64,000 nt of DNA from Penelope pileata (lineage: Eukaryota; Chordata; Aves; Galliformes; Cracidae), in contig WBMW01005513.1 of NCBI GenBank assembly GCA_013396635.1, positions 666,908-730,907 of the forward strand, read 5' to 3'. Positions 1 through 12,603 of the stretch are shown here, in pieces. Each line of letters begins with the position of its first letter. The stretch's first letter is position 1. Position numbers and translations under genes: made by a program. Under the pieces are notes generated by a model. That model saw nothing but the letters and a program-made list of their open reading frames with translations, had not been told where the DNA came from and did not search any database.

Positions 1-625
1 TTTTCTCCTTCTTCTCTGCCAACTGCGGGCGGCGTTAACGCATCCTTAAAGGCGCAACGATGTGCGGGGCGGTGGGAGCGGGGCCCCGGGCCGGAGCGGC
101 TCCGGGCGGTGCTGCCCGGGGCCCGCGGCTGTGAGCTGCGAGCGGGCTGCGCAGGAGCGGGCTCCCCGCTGGCGCTGGCAGGCCCGAGCGGGGCTGCGCT
201 CCGCTGCCTCTCCGAGCGCTGACATGAGGGAGGAGGATTTAACTTGGCAGCCCGAACAAATGCTCTATCAAAGGTTTCCTAAGAGACAGGAGGAGAGCGG
301 GGGAGATGAATGACCGCGGGGAGGTTTAGGGCGCTACCTATGCGAGCTGCTTTTAACTACGAAATGGCCATTTAGGGCTCTGAATGAGCCGCGCGCATCA
401 GAAAGGCGACGGCCTTAGAACATCTGAAAGGGCAAAAGCCCATTAACGCTGCGGCGGAGCTCCAGCTCTGCTCGAGTGCTTTCAAGCGCCTCTGAGTGCC
501 GAAGCTTTTAAGGAACCCCGAGCGGCTGCGGCTGCTGGAGCCGGGCACCTCGGGCCCCGATCCCGGGCAGAGCGAAATGGCACAGCGCTGGTGGCCGGGG
601 GAGGGCAGGGGGCTGTTCAGCGCCG
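1..625. promoter_or_regulatory. CpG island, probable promoter and first-exon region
   Basis: The first ~620 bases are very G+C-rich and hold dozens of CpG dinucleotides, while the following kilobases are CpG-poor. No TATA box is evident. In birds such islands usually mark promoters, often of housekeeping or developmental genes. The island is cut by the window's left edge, so its full extent and the transcription direction are unknown. It contains a perfect 12-bp palindrome, AAATGGCCATTT (362-373), which carries a YY1-like half site on each strand. No strong splice donor with a full GTRAGT consensus was found inside the island; the nearest are weak, for example after position 270. The gene driven from here is not identified. 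Confidence 0.6.
62..313 (+). other. Open reading frame inside the CpG island, coding status doubtful
   Basis: An 83-codon frame starts at the ATG at 62 and ends in a stop at 311-313. The first ~50 residues are Gly/Arg/Ala-rich, as expected of any frame in a CpG island. The last part, starting at an internal Met at 224 (MREEDLTWQPEQMLYQ), is less biased and looks more protein-like. I recognise no domain, signal peptide or family. It could be an upstream frame in a 5' leader, the start of a coding exon with a weak donor (AAAG/GTTTCC near 270), or chance. Chance is most likely. Confidence 0.12.
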
Positions 626-859
626 GGGCTGCTCTCCTCTTCAAACTTCCTCTTCCTTCTCTTGATGGAGAGATGAGCTGTGGCATCAGTGTTCTCTTGG
701 CAGGCCCTGCTCAGGTTTGTGGATGCCCGAAGAGCAGCTCTGACCTTTTTCTGTAGGAGTTGGGGATGTGGAAGCAGCAGGCACAGACAAAAGGTGCATT
801 GAGAGCCCTCTGCGCTGAGCACGTGTGGCCGTGGGGCTGGGGGTGCGCCTGGGGCCCTC

Positions 860-860
860 N
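860..860. other. Ambiguous base (N)
   Basis: A single unresolved base lies in G+C-rich sequence just beyond the CpG island. It is a sequencing or assembly ambiguity and carries no biological information. Confidence 0.95.
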
Positions 861-3800
861 GAGCTTTAGAAAATGAGGTGCCTTTAGGATTGCATTTTAA
901 AGCAATGAGAAAATCCCTGGGATTTAATTGACAGCCTCAGGATTTCTATCTACTGAAGAGAATGCCACCTCAGAAGGTGGCAAAGACCGCTCTGTAAATT
1001 GTAATTTGAGGTTATTTTGGGCTTGCAGAGTTGAAGGAGGCCCTCAGAAGCAGTCAATGTGGGTCGCTCACCTGCCAGCACGGCCACACGCTGCTGTTGT
1101 GTGCGTTGTTTGGGGGCCACAATACCTTAAGCAAACGCTGATGGCAATTAGAAACAATAATTGAGGCTGTGGCAAAGGATCAATGAAAACTTTGTTTCAG
1201 GGAAGAAGCGAGTTGCTGTGCGTACACAGAGAGTGTTCTGTGCCACCTGAGATGCGCAGCCTTCGTGCAGCACCCACCTCAGTTTTTAGACTGTTTTGAG
1301 AAAGCCACAGGAGTTGTCAGCTCGTGCACCATCAGGGCGGTGGGTCCTGGTCAGCAGCGCATACGGGGAGCTGCATGGAGAGGGCTCTGTGCAGCACGTT
1401 TCCATTCATAACTTTTCTTGGGAGCTGCTTGCACTTAACCCCCAATTCCCCCTGCTTTTATAGGTTCCAAAGGTTTTGTGTAGACCAAAAAAAAAAACAA
1501 AGGAAGAAACCAAAGCCCCCAAACCTGGTGGATGGGTTTCCATCACTGATGCTGGCGTTGGAGACAAGTTGGCTGGTTTGTAGCAGCTGGGTGCTGGTGC
1601 TAGCAGCCTGATTTCTCTCTTGAAAACCAAGAAAAATGTATCTCGGAGAGGAAACAAAGTTGGAATTCCTTTAGCCTCCCCCAGTGCTCCTGATAGGCCT
1701 CAGGCAGGTCAGGCCCTGGGGAATGGCAGGGAGATAAGGTGGTGGCCGTGCCCCCACTGGGCTCCCGCTTCCCGCAGTGAGCAGGGCTACAGCAGTGCCT
1801 GCGGTCCGAGTGTGACCAATGGGCACTGGGCTGATGTGTTCATTCCTAGTTAGACCCATTTTGGTGAAATCCTATCCCATAGCTCAGCTAAGAGGCAAGA
1901 GTGTTGCTGAAGAGTTGAGGAGTGGTTTGTGCTTGGTCTTGTTGACTGGCTGGCGTGGGACGGGCAGTGCGAGCCCTCTAGATGTGTTTGCATCTCTTTG
2001 TGAGGAAGCACATCCCGCAGTGCAGCACTGCCGAGCACTGTGGGTGGGCACTGATGTACCTGCTGCTCAGACATTGTGTTTTCCTTTCTCTGAATTTAGG
2101 CATGGGTAAGCTTTCCTGCTGGTGGGAAGTTGGGGCTGTGTCAGTGGTATTAGAAATCACTTCTGCTTTAAAATGGTGTCTTTGGCTTAAAAACAAGGTT
2201 TGTGAATTGCAGTGTTGCTTTGTCATATTGATTTTTCTTGTGCTTTTCTTTCTAAAAGCAAAAAACTTCTTAGGTAGTGATTTCATTTTACTTATTTCCA
2301 TTGGGGCTCGCAGGATCATTAGCGTTGCGCTTGGTTGACGTTTGAAGTTTTTCCAGGTAATAGAGGCTGCAGGAGAAGTGTCCAGCCCTGGATTGTGAGG
2401 GATCTCCCCAGCACGACTGCTGGAGGCAGCAGCGCGTTGTGAGAGTGGAGGATGGTCACACACTTGTTGTGTGTTATTTTGGGTTCTGCTCCTTGGAGAT
2501 GCGCTGGAGTTGGCATGGCCTGCAAAGGTGGGGTGCGGGGGTTCCAGCACTGTGCCACTGCCCTGCACTGAGCGGGGCGAATTGCTGCGGGCGTTGTGTA
2601 TCTGGGGGAGGGGAAGGGGAGAAGAAGTTATTTTTAGGCAGGCAAAATCACTTTCCATCATTTTTCCTCCAAGTAACAACAGAGATCAACTTCTCAGGGA
2701 ATGAATCATTCATTGGAGAATGTTCCCTTTAGGAGCTCTGGGTTTGCAACCACTTGGTCCAGGCCACCCATAGTTTCCTGCAGGTGCTCATGCTTTTTAG
2801 CCTGCAGTAGAGGATAGGAAAAGCAATTTATGCTCCTCTGCTGAGTCCTGGAGCATTCAGATGTGATCCTTCCAACAGGGAAGGGCTGAAGGTTGGCACT
2901 CTCTGAGTCAGGTTTAGGATCTAATGAAGTATCTGAGCTCAGAGACCCATGTGTCCTTTCATTAGGTGATTCAATAAATTGAGCTGTTTTGTATTTTGTG
3001 TAGTGTATTAATATTGAGGTAGCAGCTTATAAGCTATCGCATTAGCATTCCATTGAGATAAATGTGGGAAGTGCATCCCGTTGTTGTCAGTCCGGCGTTT
3101 GTTTGGTTCTAGGGAGCAGCTCGAAGGTGATTCCTGAAGCGGTGCGGGAGGGCCATGGGTTTGGCACGGCTGGAGGGGGAGAGAAGGCATTGCTCCGAAG
3201 GCACCGATATGCATGGTGCCACAAAGTTGTGGAAATCTCGTAACACTGGATTTGGATTTTCCCTCCTTTTCCTTGTTTGCCTTCCTAAGGAATTTGTTTT
3301 CCCTCCTGATGTAACGTTTATATGTCTCTGGATGGTGGTGAGCTAATTTGTAGCACTGAAGCCCTCCTGCTGAGGCACCTTCCTGCGTCCCCGTGTGTGT
3401 ACCCGGGCGCTGCACACTCCGTCAGCACGGCCGCTCTGTGCTGCTCTCCCCACACAGCTCCAGCTGCTGTGGGCTGTGCTGGCCAGAGCTCTGTGAGCCT
3501 TCTCCATTTTGTTTGTCGTAGAGCAGCAGCACTGTGGGTCTGACTCCAAAAACAGGACTGACTAACCCATAGATAGTACTGGTGTGCTGTCAGAGCTGGC
3601 ATGAGAAGGAAACCCAAGGCTTTGTGTGCTGGGTAGTGTCATGTGAAGCCAGCATGGGAGTTGCTTGCTGTCTTGATTTGGTTGTCTTCCAATCTCTCTC
3701 GTGCCGGTGCTCTAAGGTGTAACTGGTAACCCCTCTAGGGCCCTGTGTTGGTGGCCAGGATGATGATATCTGGAGAGCACCGACTGCAGGGGCTGTCCCA

Positions 3801-5135
3801 CACACAGGTGTGGGTGAGCTCTGCCCCGGCTCTGCTGCAGCTCTTGGTACCTGGGCAATGCCATTTGCCAATTGAATGGAGACAAGTGTTTGAGGAGCAA
3901 GGGAGAAAGAAATAAGTCGGCAATGAGTTTGTGTTGGCTTTGAATTATTTTTTGTATTATTTGAGACTACAGGTCTGCAGTGACTGACTGGCTGGCAAAG
4001 CGAGCATTATCGGTCTCTTGGAGGTTTCTAGTTAGTCTCGTAACTAATCAGAATGGTTTGTTTATTGGGGCTGCAGTGGCACAGATATGCGACAGAATAG
4101 TAGGGGCTTCAATTGGCCGTTTAGTAGCAGAAATAGTTCCCTTGATAAATATCTGCTCTTTTCTTGGCTGTGCTCCTGACTCCCTCTGAGAACAGCGGAG
4201 CCTTTTAGGCTGCCCTGAAATGCACACCTCCTGTATCTCCACAGGAAAATTCTGAAGGACAGGTTGCTCTCTTGTTTCTGCAGCCCTGCTCCAAATGGAG
4301 CTGGACTGATGGAGCGCAGGTTCACTCTGTGGATGCGGGCATGGAGGGAGGGGTACTGGGAGCAGGGGCTGCCGGGCACCTGGAGGCCAGAGGGGCTGGG
4401 GCTCTGCAGAGTGCCTGGCTCACTGTGGTGCTGAAAGAGTGGGCTGTCCCTGCTCTGAGTTTGGGTTCTGCTTCACCAAAGGTTAAAAGTCGCCTTAAGC
4501 TCATGAAGGTTCTTACGACTTCTCTTTTGTGTATTGCTGCAGCTCAGATCCTTCCCCTGTGTTATTCTCTTGGGATGGTTTGGAGTGTTGTCCACCATCC
4601 ACCTGGCAAATGTGCGTTCTCCAGCTCAAAGGTTACCACCTACCTTCGGTTATTTTAGAGGTATGACAGGGTAAAAGCCAAGCAGAGGGGATGAGTGGCA
4701 GCAAGGAAGCGCTGGTGGCTCGGGCTGCAGGACCCCCACCCCAGCACGAGATCCTGCTGCCCACAGCCCGGCCTGAGCAGCAGCTCCACTCCTGCAGCGG
4801 GTGCTGCCAAGGGTGGTCTGACAAGAAGGCATGCCTTGTGTGTCATCACTGGGTGTTGCACCTTCACCCTTCCTTAGTGTCACACGTAGCTGTAAGATTT
4901 TGGCTGGGTAGACGATTTTAAAAAAAAGTCCTTATAAAGAGAGAAATCTGTTTAGAGAATGTTTCTGCTTGAAATCCATTGCAGAAACACCAGTTATGGC
5001 ACCTGGAATAGTTTGACAACCAGCACTGCCACTTCCACACCTTAACGCTCTGATGTTCACAGGCCAACAGCAGTTCCATTTTGTTTTCCATCCATCTTCT
5101 CTTCCCTCAAGGCCACTTCCTTTCCCCTTTAGAGG

Positions 5136-5153
5136 AAAAAAAAAAAAAAAAAA
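5136..5153 (+). repeat. A homopolymer, 18 bases
   Basis: A run of 18 A follows a pyrimidine-rich stretch. No retroposed sequence or target-site duplication was recognised beside it, so I call it a simple repeat only. Length is likely variable between individuals. Confidence 0.85.
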
Positions 5154-5881
5154 GAGATCCAGGATAAAAGCTTTAAAAAGCATTTTTAAAGACTATGCCA
5201 TTGCATTCTCAGAAGAAGGGTTTGTTTATATGTTTCTCCATATAGAAAGAGAGGAGGGTTTATTATCCTGCAGGTTTGCAGGGGAGAGAAGAATGATGTG
5301 GTTGTCAGGCAGCCCGCCCAATCTCTGGGTGTCCTGCTTGTAAAACCCGTGTTTGCTCAGTGCTCTTATGGCCCTTTTCCCGGCAGTGGGATCACAGAAG
5401 TTAACTTGTTTACAGCTGCTGTGCGGCTTACGTTGGCCTCCCTCACAGCAACCTGGTGCTCGCCCCTGGGCCTTTTCAAAGAAAGCTTTTCTTCCCTCCT
5501 CCTCTCAGCACAGGTTGATGCACTTTTCATTTGATTAAGCAATTTTTTAAAAATGGGAATGCTTGTTCTAAAAAGACTCCAGGCCAGCAAACTGTCATCC
5601 TGTGAATGCCCTTGGGATCCCAGTGTCTGTGTACCCGGGTTGTGGGGCAGGAGGTCCCGGTGCCCCCTGGCTGCTGCCCGTGCTGGAGCCATGGTGAGTC
5701 CCCGTCTGCAGGCTGAGTGGCCCCGCTGAGGCGTGAGCACAGTGTGCACTCCCAGGGCTGGCTTGCTGCAAGCGTGTTTGGCTCCCTTGTGTTCATAGGG
5801 CCCTTCATTCCTCTTCCACAGAGATCTGCTCTGGTGCAGCTCATGTGGGGACACTTGAAGCTGCTCTCAGTTCCTGGGTTT

Positions 5882-5901
5882 AAAAAAAAAAAAAAAAAAA
5901 A
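5882..5901 (+). repeat. A homopolymer, 20 bases
   Basis: A run of 20 A, the longest homopolymer in the window. There is no recognisable retrocopy upstream. It is a simple repeat. Confidence 0.85.
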
Positions 5902-8900
5902 CATTGCAAGAAGGATTCGTGCATCTTTTCCTGTCTTCCTCTCAAGTATGAGATTTCTCCCCAGATCTCCATCACTGTTTAAAAAAGTAGGGGATTGCAG
6001 TCCAGCTGGAGCATGATACCATTCGACGTGGGAGCCTCCTGGCTTTCCAACTGAATGCATAGCTTTGGCTTTTGGCACTGTGAAACTCTGACATCTCACA
6101 CATTAAAATCATAACAGCATTATGTAAGGAGAAGTTATTTTAGGTCACTCGTGGAGCCTCTGAGAACTCTGCTGAAGCGACCTCGCGAGCTGAAATGTGT
6201 GGGCTCACGCTCCCCCAGCTGCGGGCGGTGTCCAGACCTGGTGCCACGCTCATGCCCTGCCCTCTCTCCCCAGCCCTGTGCCATGCCTTGGGGAGGGCTG
6301 GGGACAGCTGGGGGCTCCAACCTGGTGGGGCCGGGTGGGGAAACCGGGTGCTGGGGGCTCTGAGACCAGGGGAAGGATGTCGGCACCATGCTGTGTGAGT
6401 AACGCAGGCGTCACTGCAGCATGGGCCGTGCTGTTCTTGCCGAGGGATGGGAACAGCTATGGCAACAGCTGCTGGCAGCCAGCGAGAGCACGGGGTAAAT
6501 CTGGGCAACCTTTGAATGGTTTTTAATGACAAGTAATTCCAGCATTTAACAAAGTTGCACATGAAAGATGCAGTACTCTGATTTTTTCTAACAGTGCTGA
6601 CCTTCAAGACGGAATCTGGCATACCAGATGATGCTCAGGTATGAATGACAAACCAAGGGAAGAACAGCCAAACCTTGTTATGCTTCAGAAGGAATCCACA
6701 ACAAGACATGAGATAAATACTTCATAAATGCTACTTGGACCACGTGAAATGGCAGTGAAGCTGGAGCGGGGAGGCAGTGGGCACCCCTGCAGCAGAGTAG
6801 GAGATGCTGAGGGAGCAGCGAGCCCCTGGGGTGTGGAGCTGGCAGGGCTCAGGGGCTGTGCCCTGCATGAGATGGTGCTTGGGCAGTCTGTGATGCAAAG
6901 CTGTTTGAGTTAAAGCAGGCAGAGAAAGGATTTTTAGTTATTTTTGTTCTACCTTTATTCCTGGCAGGTTGTTTGAGAAGTAACCAGGCCAGGGGACCTG
7001 AGGGGTCTGCAGGGGAGGCAGGAGGCATCTGCCAGGGCTCTGGAGCCAGGGCTTGAGGTTGGGGGGAGCAGATGGGCACCTTAAACTCAGAGCTGATTGT
7101 TCTATATAAGCAGAATATCAGGGTCATTTTGTCTCTAAAAAAAAAAAATATGCAAAAATATGTGAAATTTCAGATTCATCTGTTGAAGTTCATTTGTTAC
7201 CTAATTGGTACATCAAGCATCCATTTTGAAGTGTTTGGTGCCATGCCTCTAGGATACTAGAATGCTGTTGCTCCCCCTGAGCACTGTTTAGTGCACCATT
7301 TTTTAACCTTTGGCTCTCTGGCTTCAGTGCTACCTGTGGCTGTGGTGGTCCTTGCACACGTTGCATGGTGCTGGATGGGCACGTGTGACAAATGCATCTG
7401 TTTCCCCTACAATGGGCAGTGTGAGCTGCGTGCAGGTAAACATCTTAGCGAGCTCGGATGAGCGAAGGGAGGGCAACGAGGCTACTGTCGGGGAGCTCCC
7501 AGGCTCTGCCATGGTGACTAAGACGGCTTGATAGCTTCCTTATTGCCACCATCTGCCCACTGCTGGCTGGGGCTCACGGCATGGCGAGGTCCTGCTGCTC
7601 ACGGGCTGCGGGCAGGGTGCTGGTAAACAGCCAGGGACGGGGCTCCAAATGTCTCTGGTCACGGCTGTATGGTAATTCTCTCATTAGGTTTGCTTAATCA
7701 CTTGAAAATAAAATAATTCCAAGAGACGATGCTTTCATTAAATGCTGTATTCGAAGTGCACATATAAATTATTTACTCAATGTGTGAGCCTCTTGTGGTG
7801 AAATGTGTTGTGGAAGAAAGTCTTGTATCGGTGTCTGCCTTTGGAATACTACTCTTCTGAAAATTCCACCAAGATTTCTAACATTTCTGGCAGTTTTATG
7901 GTGTCATATGACTTAAATCCCGATTTAAAACTTTGAATGTGGTCATCCGAAGGGGAGCAGCGTGTCAGCACGGAGTCTTCGTTCTCCTTTGTCTCAAACT
8001 GCAGCTACAGCCCTCAGCACCTCTTTCTCAATAAAGAGAAATGTAAATCAAAAATACTTGTCATGTTGCCAACGTCTTGTCCTAGCAATATCCCAGCATA
8101 CTAAATCATAAAATAAAGAAGCATAGTTCATATCTCCTGTCATCTGAGAAATACATTTTTAAGTATATCTCTGCTCTATTTGTGCTCCTTCAATGTTCAT
8201 GAATTTGTGCTTTGTTCTGCTGAAGACAACTTTACCTGATAAACTTCCCATTGAAGTAATGAGGGACTGGGGAGTCGAGCTCCGTTGTTGCTGCAGCACC
8301 TGACGTAGGAATAACTTGTAGGAAATGAAATACGATGCACATATGCTAATCTCTTACAAAGGCTGTCTGACATCTTCGTTTAGTAAGGATTAAACTCCAA
8401 AAGAGGCACGGAGGAGGCAGGAATTCTCTGGCAGTTGATCTATTTGTGTTTTTAACGTAGAATATTTTTAGCTTGAGATACAAAAATACATACTTTTGTA
8501 TCCAAAGAGACTGTTGTTTCCATTTATTTTAAAACCCTGGATGGGAAACAAGATGTTAGACCTATTATAATGCAGCCCAGCAATTAACATATGTTGGCCT
8601 GCCTCTGCCAAGGCTGCCGTGTGAGTAATGCAGGTTGCAGAAGCAGAGGAGTCGGGTTGTTTGTCAGTGACGAGCCATACATACATGCATGAGTGATCAG
8701 ATCGCACAGGCATCATCCGAGGATAAGATGTGAATCTGTGTTGGAGTCTAAAAGCAATTATAGTTTAAATTTCCAAACCAGACACAGCTGAGAGGACAAT
8801 GTTGAGGTTTTTTCTGTTGCCATTAAAAAAAATCTCTTGTGCAATATTAAGAAAAATGAGGTAATGATCAATGAAAGCTTCCAAGATTTTGGTGTTCTTT

Positions 8901-8991
8901 GTTTGTTTTCAATTCCCCAATGACGGAATGGCTGGAGTGAGGAATGCCAGGGATGCGCTGGGGAGCGGGAGCCCTCTGTCTCTGCTTTCAG

Positions 8992-9010
8992 AGAAACCTG
9001 GGCACTGCAG
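8992..9010 (+). other. Possible 19-nt microexon or cryptic splice pair
   Basis: A pyrimidine tract ending CTGTCTCTGCTTTCAG gives a strong acceptor at 8991. After 19 bases, CTGCAG is followed by GTGAGT, a consensus donor (GT at 9011). Nineteen bases is very short for an exon and would shift frame. The donor could also belong to a longer exon with an upstream acceptor. Both signals are seen directly; use as an exon is unproven. Confidence 0.12.
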
Positions 9011-12000
9011 GTGAGTGCCAGGAACCGGGATGCGGCTCCTTCCTCTGGAGGGTCCTGCAGCAGAGCAGTGGTGTGGCTTGGTTCAACTGGGAGTGTTTTC
9101 TCCATGCTGAAGGCCAGCGCAGAGGTAGTCTTAGCTGGAAAGTACACTTCTCATGTAAAGCACGGACTGTATGTATTCTCTATAGGTTCATTACTTCCAC
9201 CCAGACACACGCCTTTTGCATGAGAGGAAGGAAAGAAAAAGAAGAAGGGTGTATGTATTTGAAGTTAAATTATAGCTGAGTGCAGCTTTTGCTTGTTTTT
9301 TTTTCCCACTAACAAAGAGTACATGACCAATTAAGATCTAATAAGTGTTATGGGAAGACAAACGGTATGCTGTGGGTTTTAACAAATGAAATGCATCCTC
9401 AGAAGAGTTTGAAGGTTGTATGTTTGTGAACTCTAAAATGCGCTCCAATTAGCGCTCTGTTTAGAAGCAGATTTTGTTCCTTAACCCGAGAGCAGGCTGC
9501 AGCACAGCAGCTGGTGGCTTGCTGTGGCTCATGGCTGTGGTGGTTTGCTCTGTGCAACGCTCTCAGTGTGACCCAGTCCTCTTGGCAGAGAGTGGGAACA
9601 TGGAGAGAGAATAGGATCGGTCCGTATCTGTATCCATTGCATGTAGGTGTAACCTCCAAACACCAGAGGTTCTTGGGTACCTTCCCGTGGCAGAGTGCAA
9701 TGCATCATCACTTCGCTCTTTTAGAGGGTTACGTGTTTAAATTGCAGCTTATATTTTGATGCTCTCTGTTAAGCTATCAATAAAGCTTGACTATGACAAT
9801 GATGGCTTTCGGGCTACCTTTAGACTATAGATTCACAATTGCTGTTTTTGCCTTGAGCGTCATTTTCAAGCTGTGCAGCTTGGGTGGTGTTGACGAGAAG
9901 AACTTACAGTAGAGAAATATAGGCTTTAGTGCTTGGAGTACTGATCAGTCTAACTTAAGATTGCCAACCTTAAAATGTTTGGACACCAGAAGTCAGGCCC
10001 ACAGAATCATTTAAAACAGTAATAAGCTTGCTTTTTGCGAGATGTGGCTTTGGGGAGTTGTTTGGGGTTCATATTTTCAAGTTTTATCCACAATCACAAG
10101 CGCTAGAAACTCATTAAGCAGAGATGCTGTTACTATCAGTTGACTTCAGGAGCTGAATCTTCAGTGCGTACATAAGAGCAGCACCATGCTCAGCCCCAGG
10201 ACCGCCGCCTTTCCTTTCTGTGCCGTGCTCAGGCTGTGCTGTCTGGGCCGGGGGCAGCCCTGTCGTGCCTGGAGGCTGCTGCGGGTGCTGGCCGTGCCCA
10301 GGGCACCACGCACCTTCTTCAACCAGTCAAGCACCGAGAGCTTTCAAATGTGGAATGGTTGGGTGTAAAAGTTGCTTCTCCTCTCTACTGCTGTCAGTCC
10401 GGAACAGGCAGATGCAGCAGATATTTTGGAGATGCTGAGAACAGTGGTTGTTCTAAGGGGAAAGGAGCTGACCAGGAAAAATACGCAGTAAGGAAGATGC
10501 CGTTGGATTTACCTCCTCCTTGGCATTTTGGCTGTAAAAAGAGAAATTGCTGAATTTGTATTAACATATTTGTTCCGTACTTAAGTACCTGACAGAAGGC
10601 TTTGATCTGTGGGCACTGTTGTTCCCTCCACTCACAAACCAGAAGGTGTTGGCCAGGCTGCTGGACAGCCCTCCTTTGGAGGCAGCTACGAGTACACTGT
10701 TCTGTCGGCCATAATTTTGGCTGTTCGAGTCCATGCTAATTGCTGCACTCCGTGCTGTTGTTCTAACACTTAAATAGTGCCCATGAGCAGCTTTCGTTAA
10801 AGGTGCGTCTTTAGGTGCACACTAAATACCTTTGCTACTTCACCTACTGACAGCGGTGGAGCTGCTGGTAGGAACGACAGCTGCAGGCAATAAATGAGGA
10901 CAGTAATAGAAGGCTCAGTGCTGGGTAGAGCACCATAAATCATGAGGCAAGAGCAGTGAGAGCACTGACAAATCAGTGAGCAGCTGCAAACAGCACTTTC
11001 CAGGTAAGAATTATGGTGCTTGCTCCTGGTGAGTGCTCAGAACCCGCCTCTTCCTTGTGCGCGGGCGCTCAGCGGGTGCCATCGGGCTCCAGGAGGGTGA
11101 CCCGGCAATGGCGAGCGTTCAGCCTGGTGTCATCCCTGCGGTGAGCCCAGCCTTTGTTTTCATCGTGGGCATGTTCAAGTGGGAGTCCTCTCTTTCTGGG
11201 AGGAAAATGCCAGTGCTGTTTGCAGCTGACGAGTTGTTTTATTTTGTTTCCTCGGAGACTCTGAAGAAGCATTTTAGAAAGGTGGAGAGAAGGGGATGGA
11301 TTTGGCTGATATAAAACCAACTTGCTTTGTCAGCCCTTGCTTGGGGGAGTGTGTGCAGCCCATATGCTCTTTTTTCCCTTTTCCTTTTTTCTTTTTATTT
11401 ATTTAAGAAAAGCACAGTTTAAGTAAAGGACGTAACAACGTAGTCACCTAGTAAACAATCTTACTCTTCTATCATTAGAGAAATGAGAAGTATTTTAAAG
11501 AAATAATGATAGGAAACAGATGGCCATGGGCTAGCAACTGGGCTGTTTTAGAGCATTAAAAAGTGTCAGATGCATTTAATGGTAATTATATCCACAAGTG
11601 TCACGTGATACTTCTTGGGTGGGAACTGAGGCTTCCCGAGGTCGCTGCCCCGGGGGCTGTGCACATCCGAAGTGCAGCGTGGTGTAACCGGGAGCCTCTG
11701 TGGGCGATGTGGCTGCGGTGTGCTGGCTGTGGTGTGCCGGCTGGCAGGGCTGTGCCATGGGTCTGCGAGGGCATGGATGGCTCTTGCTGCTCTGCTATAC
11801 CATGCTTATGGTGTAGCGTGTGCCATAACAGCTGTCTTTCTCTGGTGCTTTAAACTATGTACTTTAAGCATTTAGATAAAGCATTCCTAAGATGGTGTTT
11901 TAAACAGCGTCATGTGGGGTAATTATGGGTCTACCTGAAACTGCCGGTCTGCCTTTGAGCACACGCGTGCTCATAACCCCGCAGTGCCCCGGGAACAGCC

Positions 12001-12603
12001 AGCATTAGGCTGTGTGTCCCTGATCAGTTGGTCTTGTTCTGAAACTGTTTCCTGCCCTGTTGTCTGCTCCCATTAAGGTCGGTGGTTGTGTGATCCATGG
12101 TCAATGGGAACAGGTCACTGATGGAGGGAAAAGGGTTTTGTTTGCGGAGTGCTTTTAGTCTGTTTCTTCTTTCCCCCACAATGACATTCATTTTCAGCTG
12201 AGATAGCTGCCATTGATCCAGCTGGCTGCATGGCCAGTCCCTGTGCCCTGTGCTGGGAACACGGGAGGCAGGCTGGTGGGAGAGCTGAGACCCCTGGGCG
12301 TCCCCCATGGTCTGCAATCACCTTCCAGGGCCTCAAGCAATAAAGAGCATTTGCACACACCACACATCAGCTTGGTTTTCCAGGAACAAATGGATGTTTT
12401 TCTTCTATAGAATACTCTTCAGGAAAAGTTAACACATATCCCAGGGAAGTTTTCTATGAAGCTATTTTTCTGTGAGATTTATGTAATGCACATAGTGTGT
12501 TTTAGACACAAGTTCATGTGCATTTCTTTCTAAGTCCCACTGAACTTCTTTCCAGCCTAGCTTGATTTAGTCCCACAGCTGCTGTTCAGCTGGGTGGTGA
12601 TGG
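9011..12603. other. Non-coding DNA with one weak exon candidate
   Basis: Unique sequence. Apart from a possible exon at 10,854-11,003 I see no gene. A long pyrimidine-rich stretch lies at about 11,370-11,406. No recognised transposon. Confidence 0.5.
10854..11003 (+). other. Weak non-coding exon candidate
   Basis: An acceptor-like pyrimidine stretch ending in CTGACAG (to 10,853) is followed by 150 bases that end in TTCCAG with the donor GTAAGA at 11,004. The donor is good and the acceptor mediocre. The segment carries stop codons in its frames, so it would be untranslated. Such pairs arise often by chance in 64 kb. Confidence 0.12.

Larger units (their letters stand above)
626..8991. other. 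Non-coding DNA, no gene seen
   Basis: Unique sequence with patchy G+C. Reading frames on both strands are short or of compositional origin. It holds two A-homopolymers (5136-5153 and 5882-5901). Around 4.0-4.2 kb and 7.7-7.95 kb the sequence is AT-richer and lower in simple repeats, which would fit conserved intronic elements, but conservation cannot be judged from one sequence. I saw no transposon of recognisable family. Confidence 0.55.

Noticed and set aside
1073..1164. Minus-strand splice donor (CTCAC/CTG) as part of a minus-strand gene
   Set aside because: No acceptor with a polypyrimidine tract was found at a suitable distance on that strand. Similar isolated minus donors at 15,128, 40,460, 42,482 and 59,882 also lack partners.
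1978..2679. 233-codon minus-strand open frame, the longest in the window
   Set aside because: Ser/Pro/Thr-rich with no domain I recognise and no flanking exon signals. One frame of this length is expected by chance in a G+C-moderate 64-kb stretch read in six frames.
5136..5901. A-homopolymers as tails of processed pseudogenes
   Set aside because: No recognisable reverse-transcribed gene sequence or target-site duplication beside the tracts.
5527..6099. 190-codon minus-strand open frame
   Set aside because: It reads straight through the A-homopolymer at 5882-5901 as poly-Phe, and is mixed in composition with no domain.
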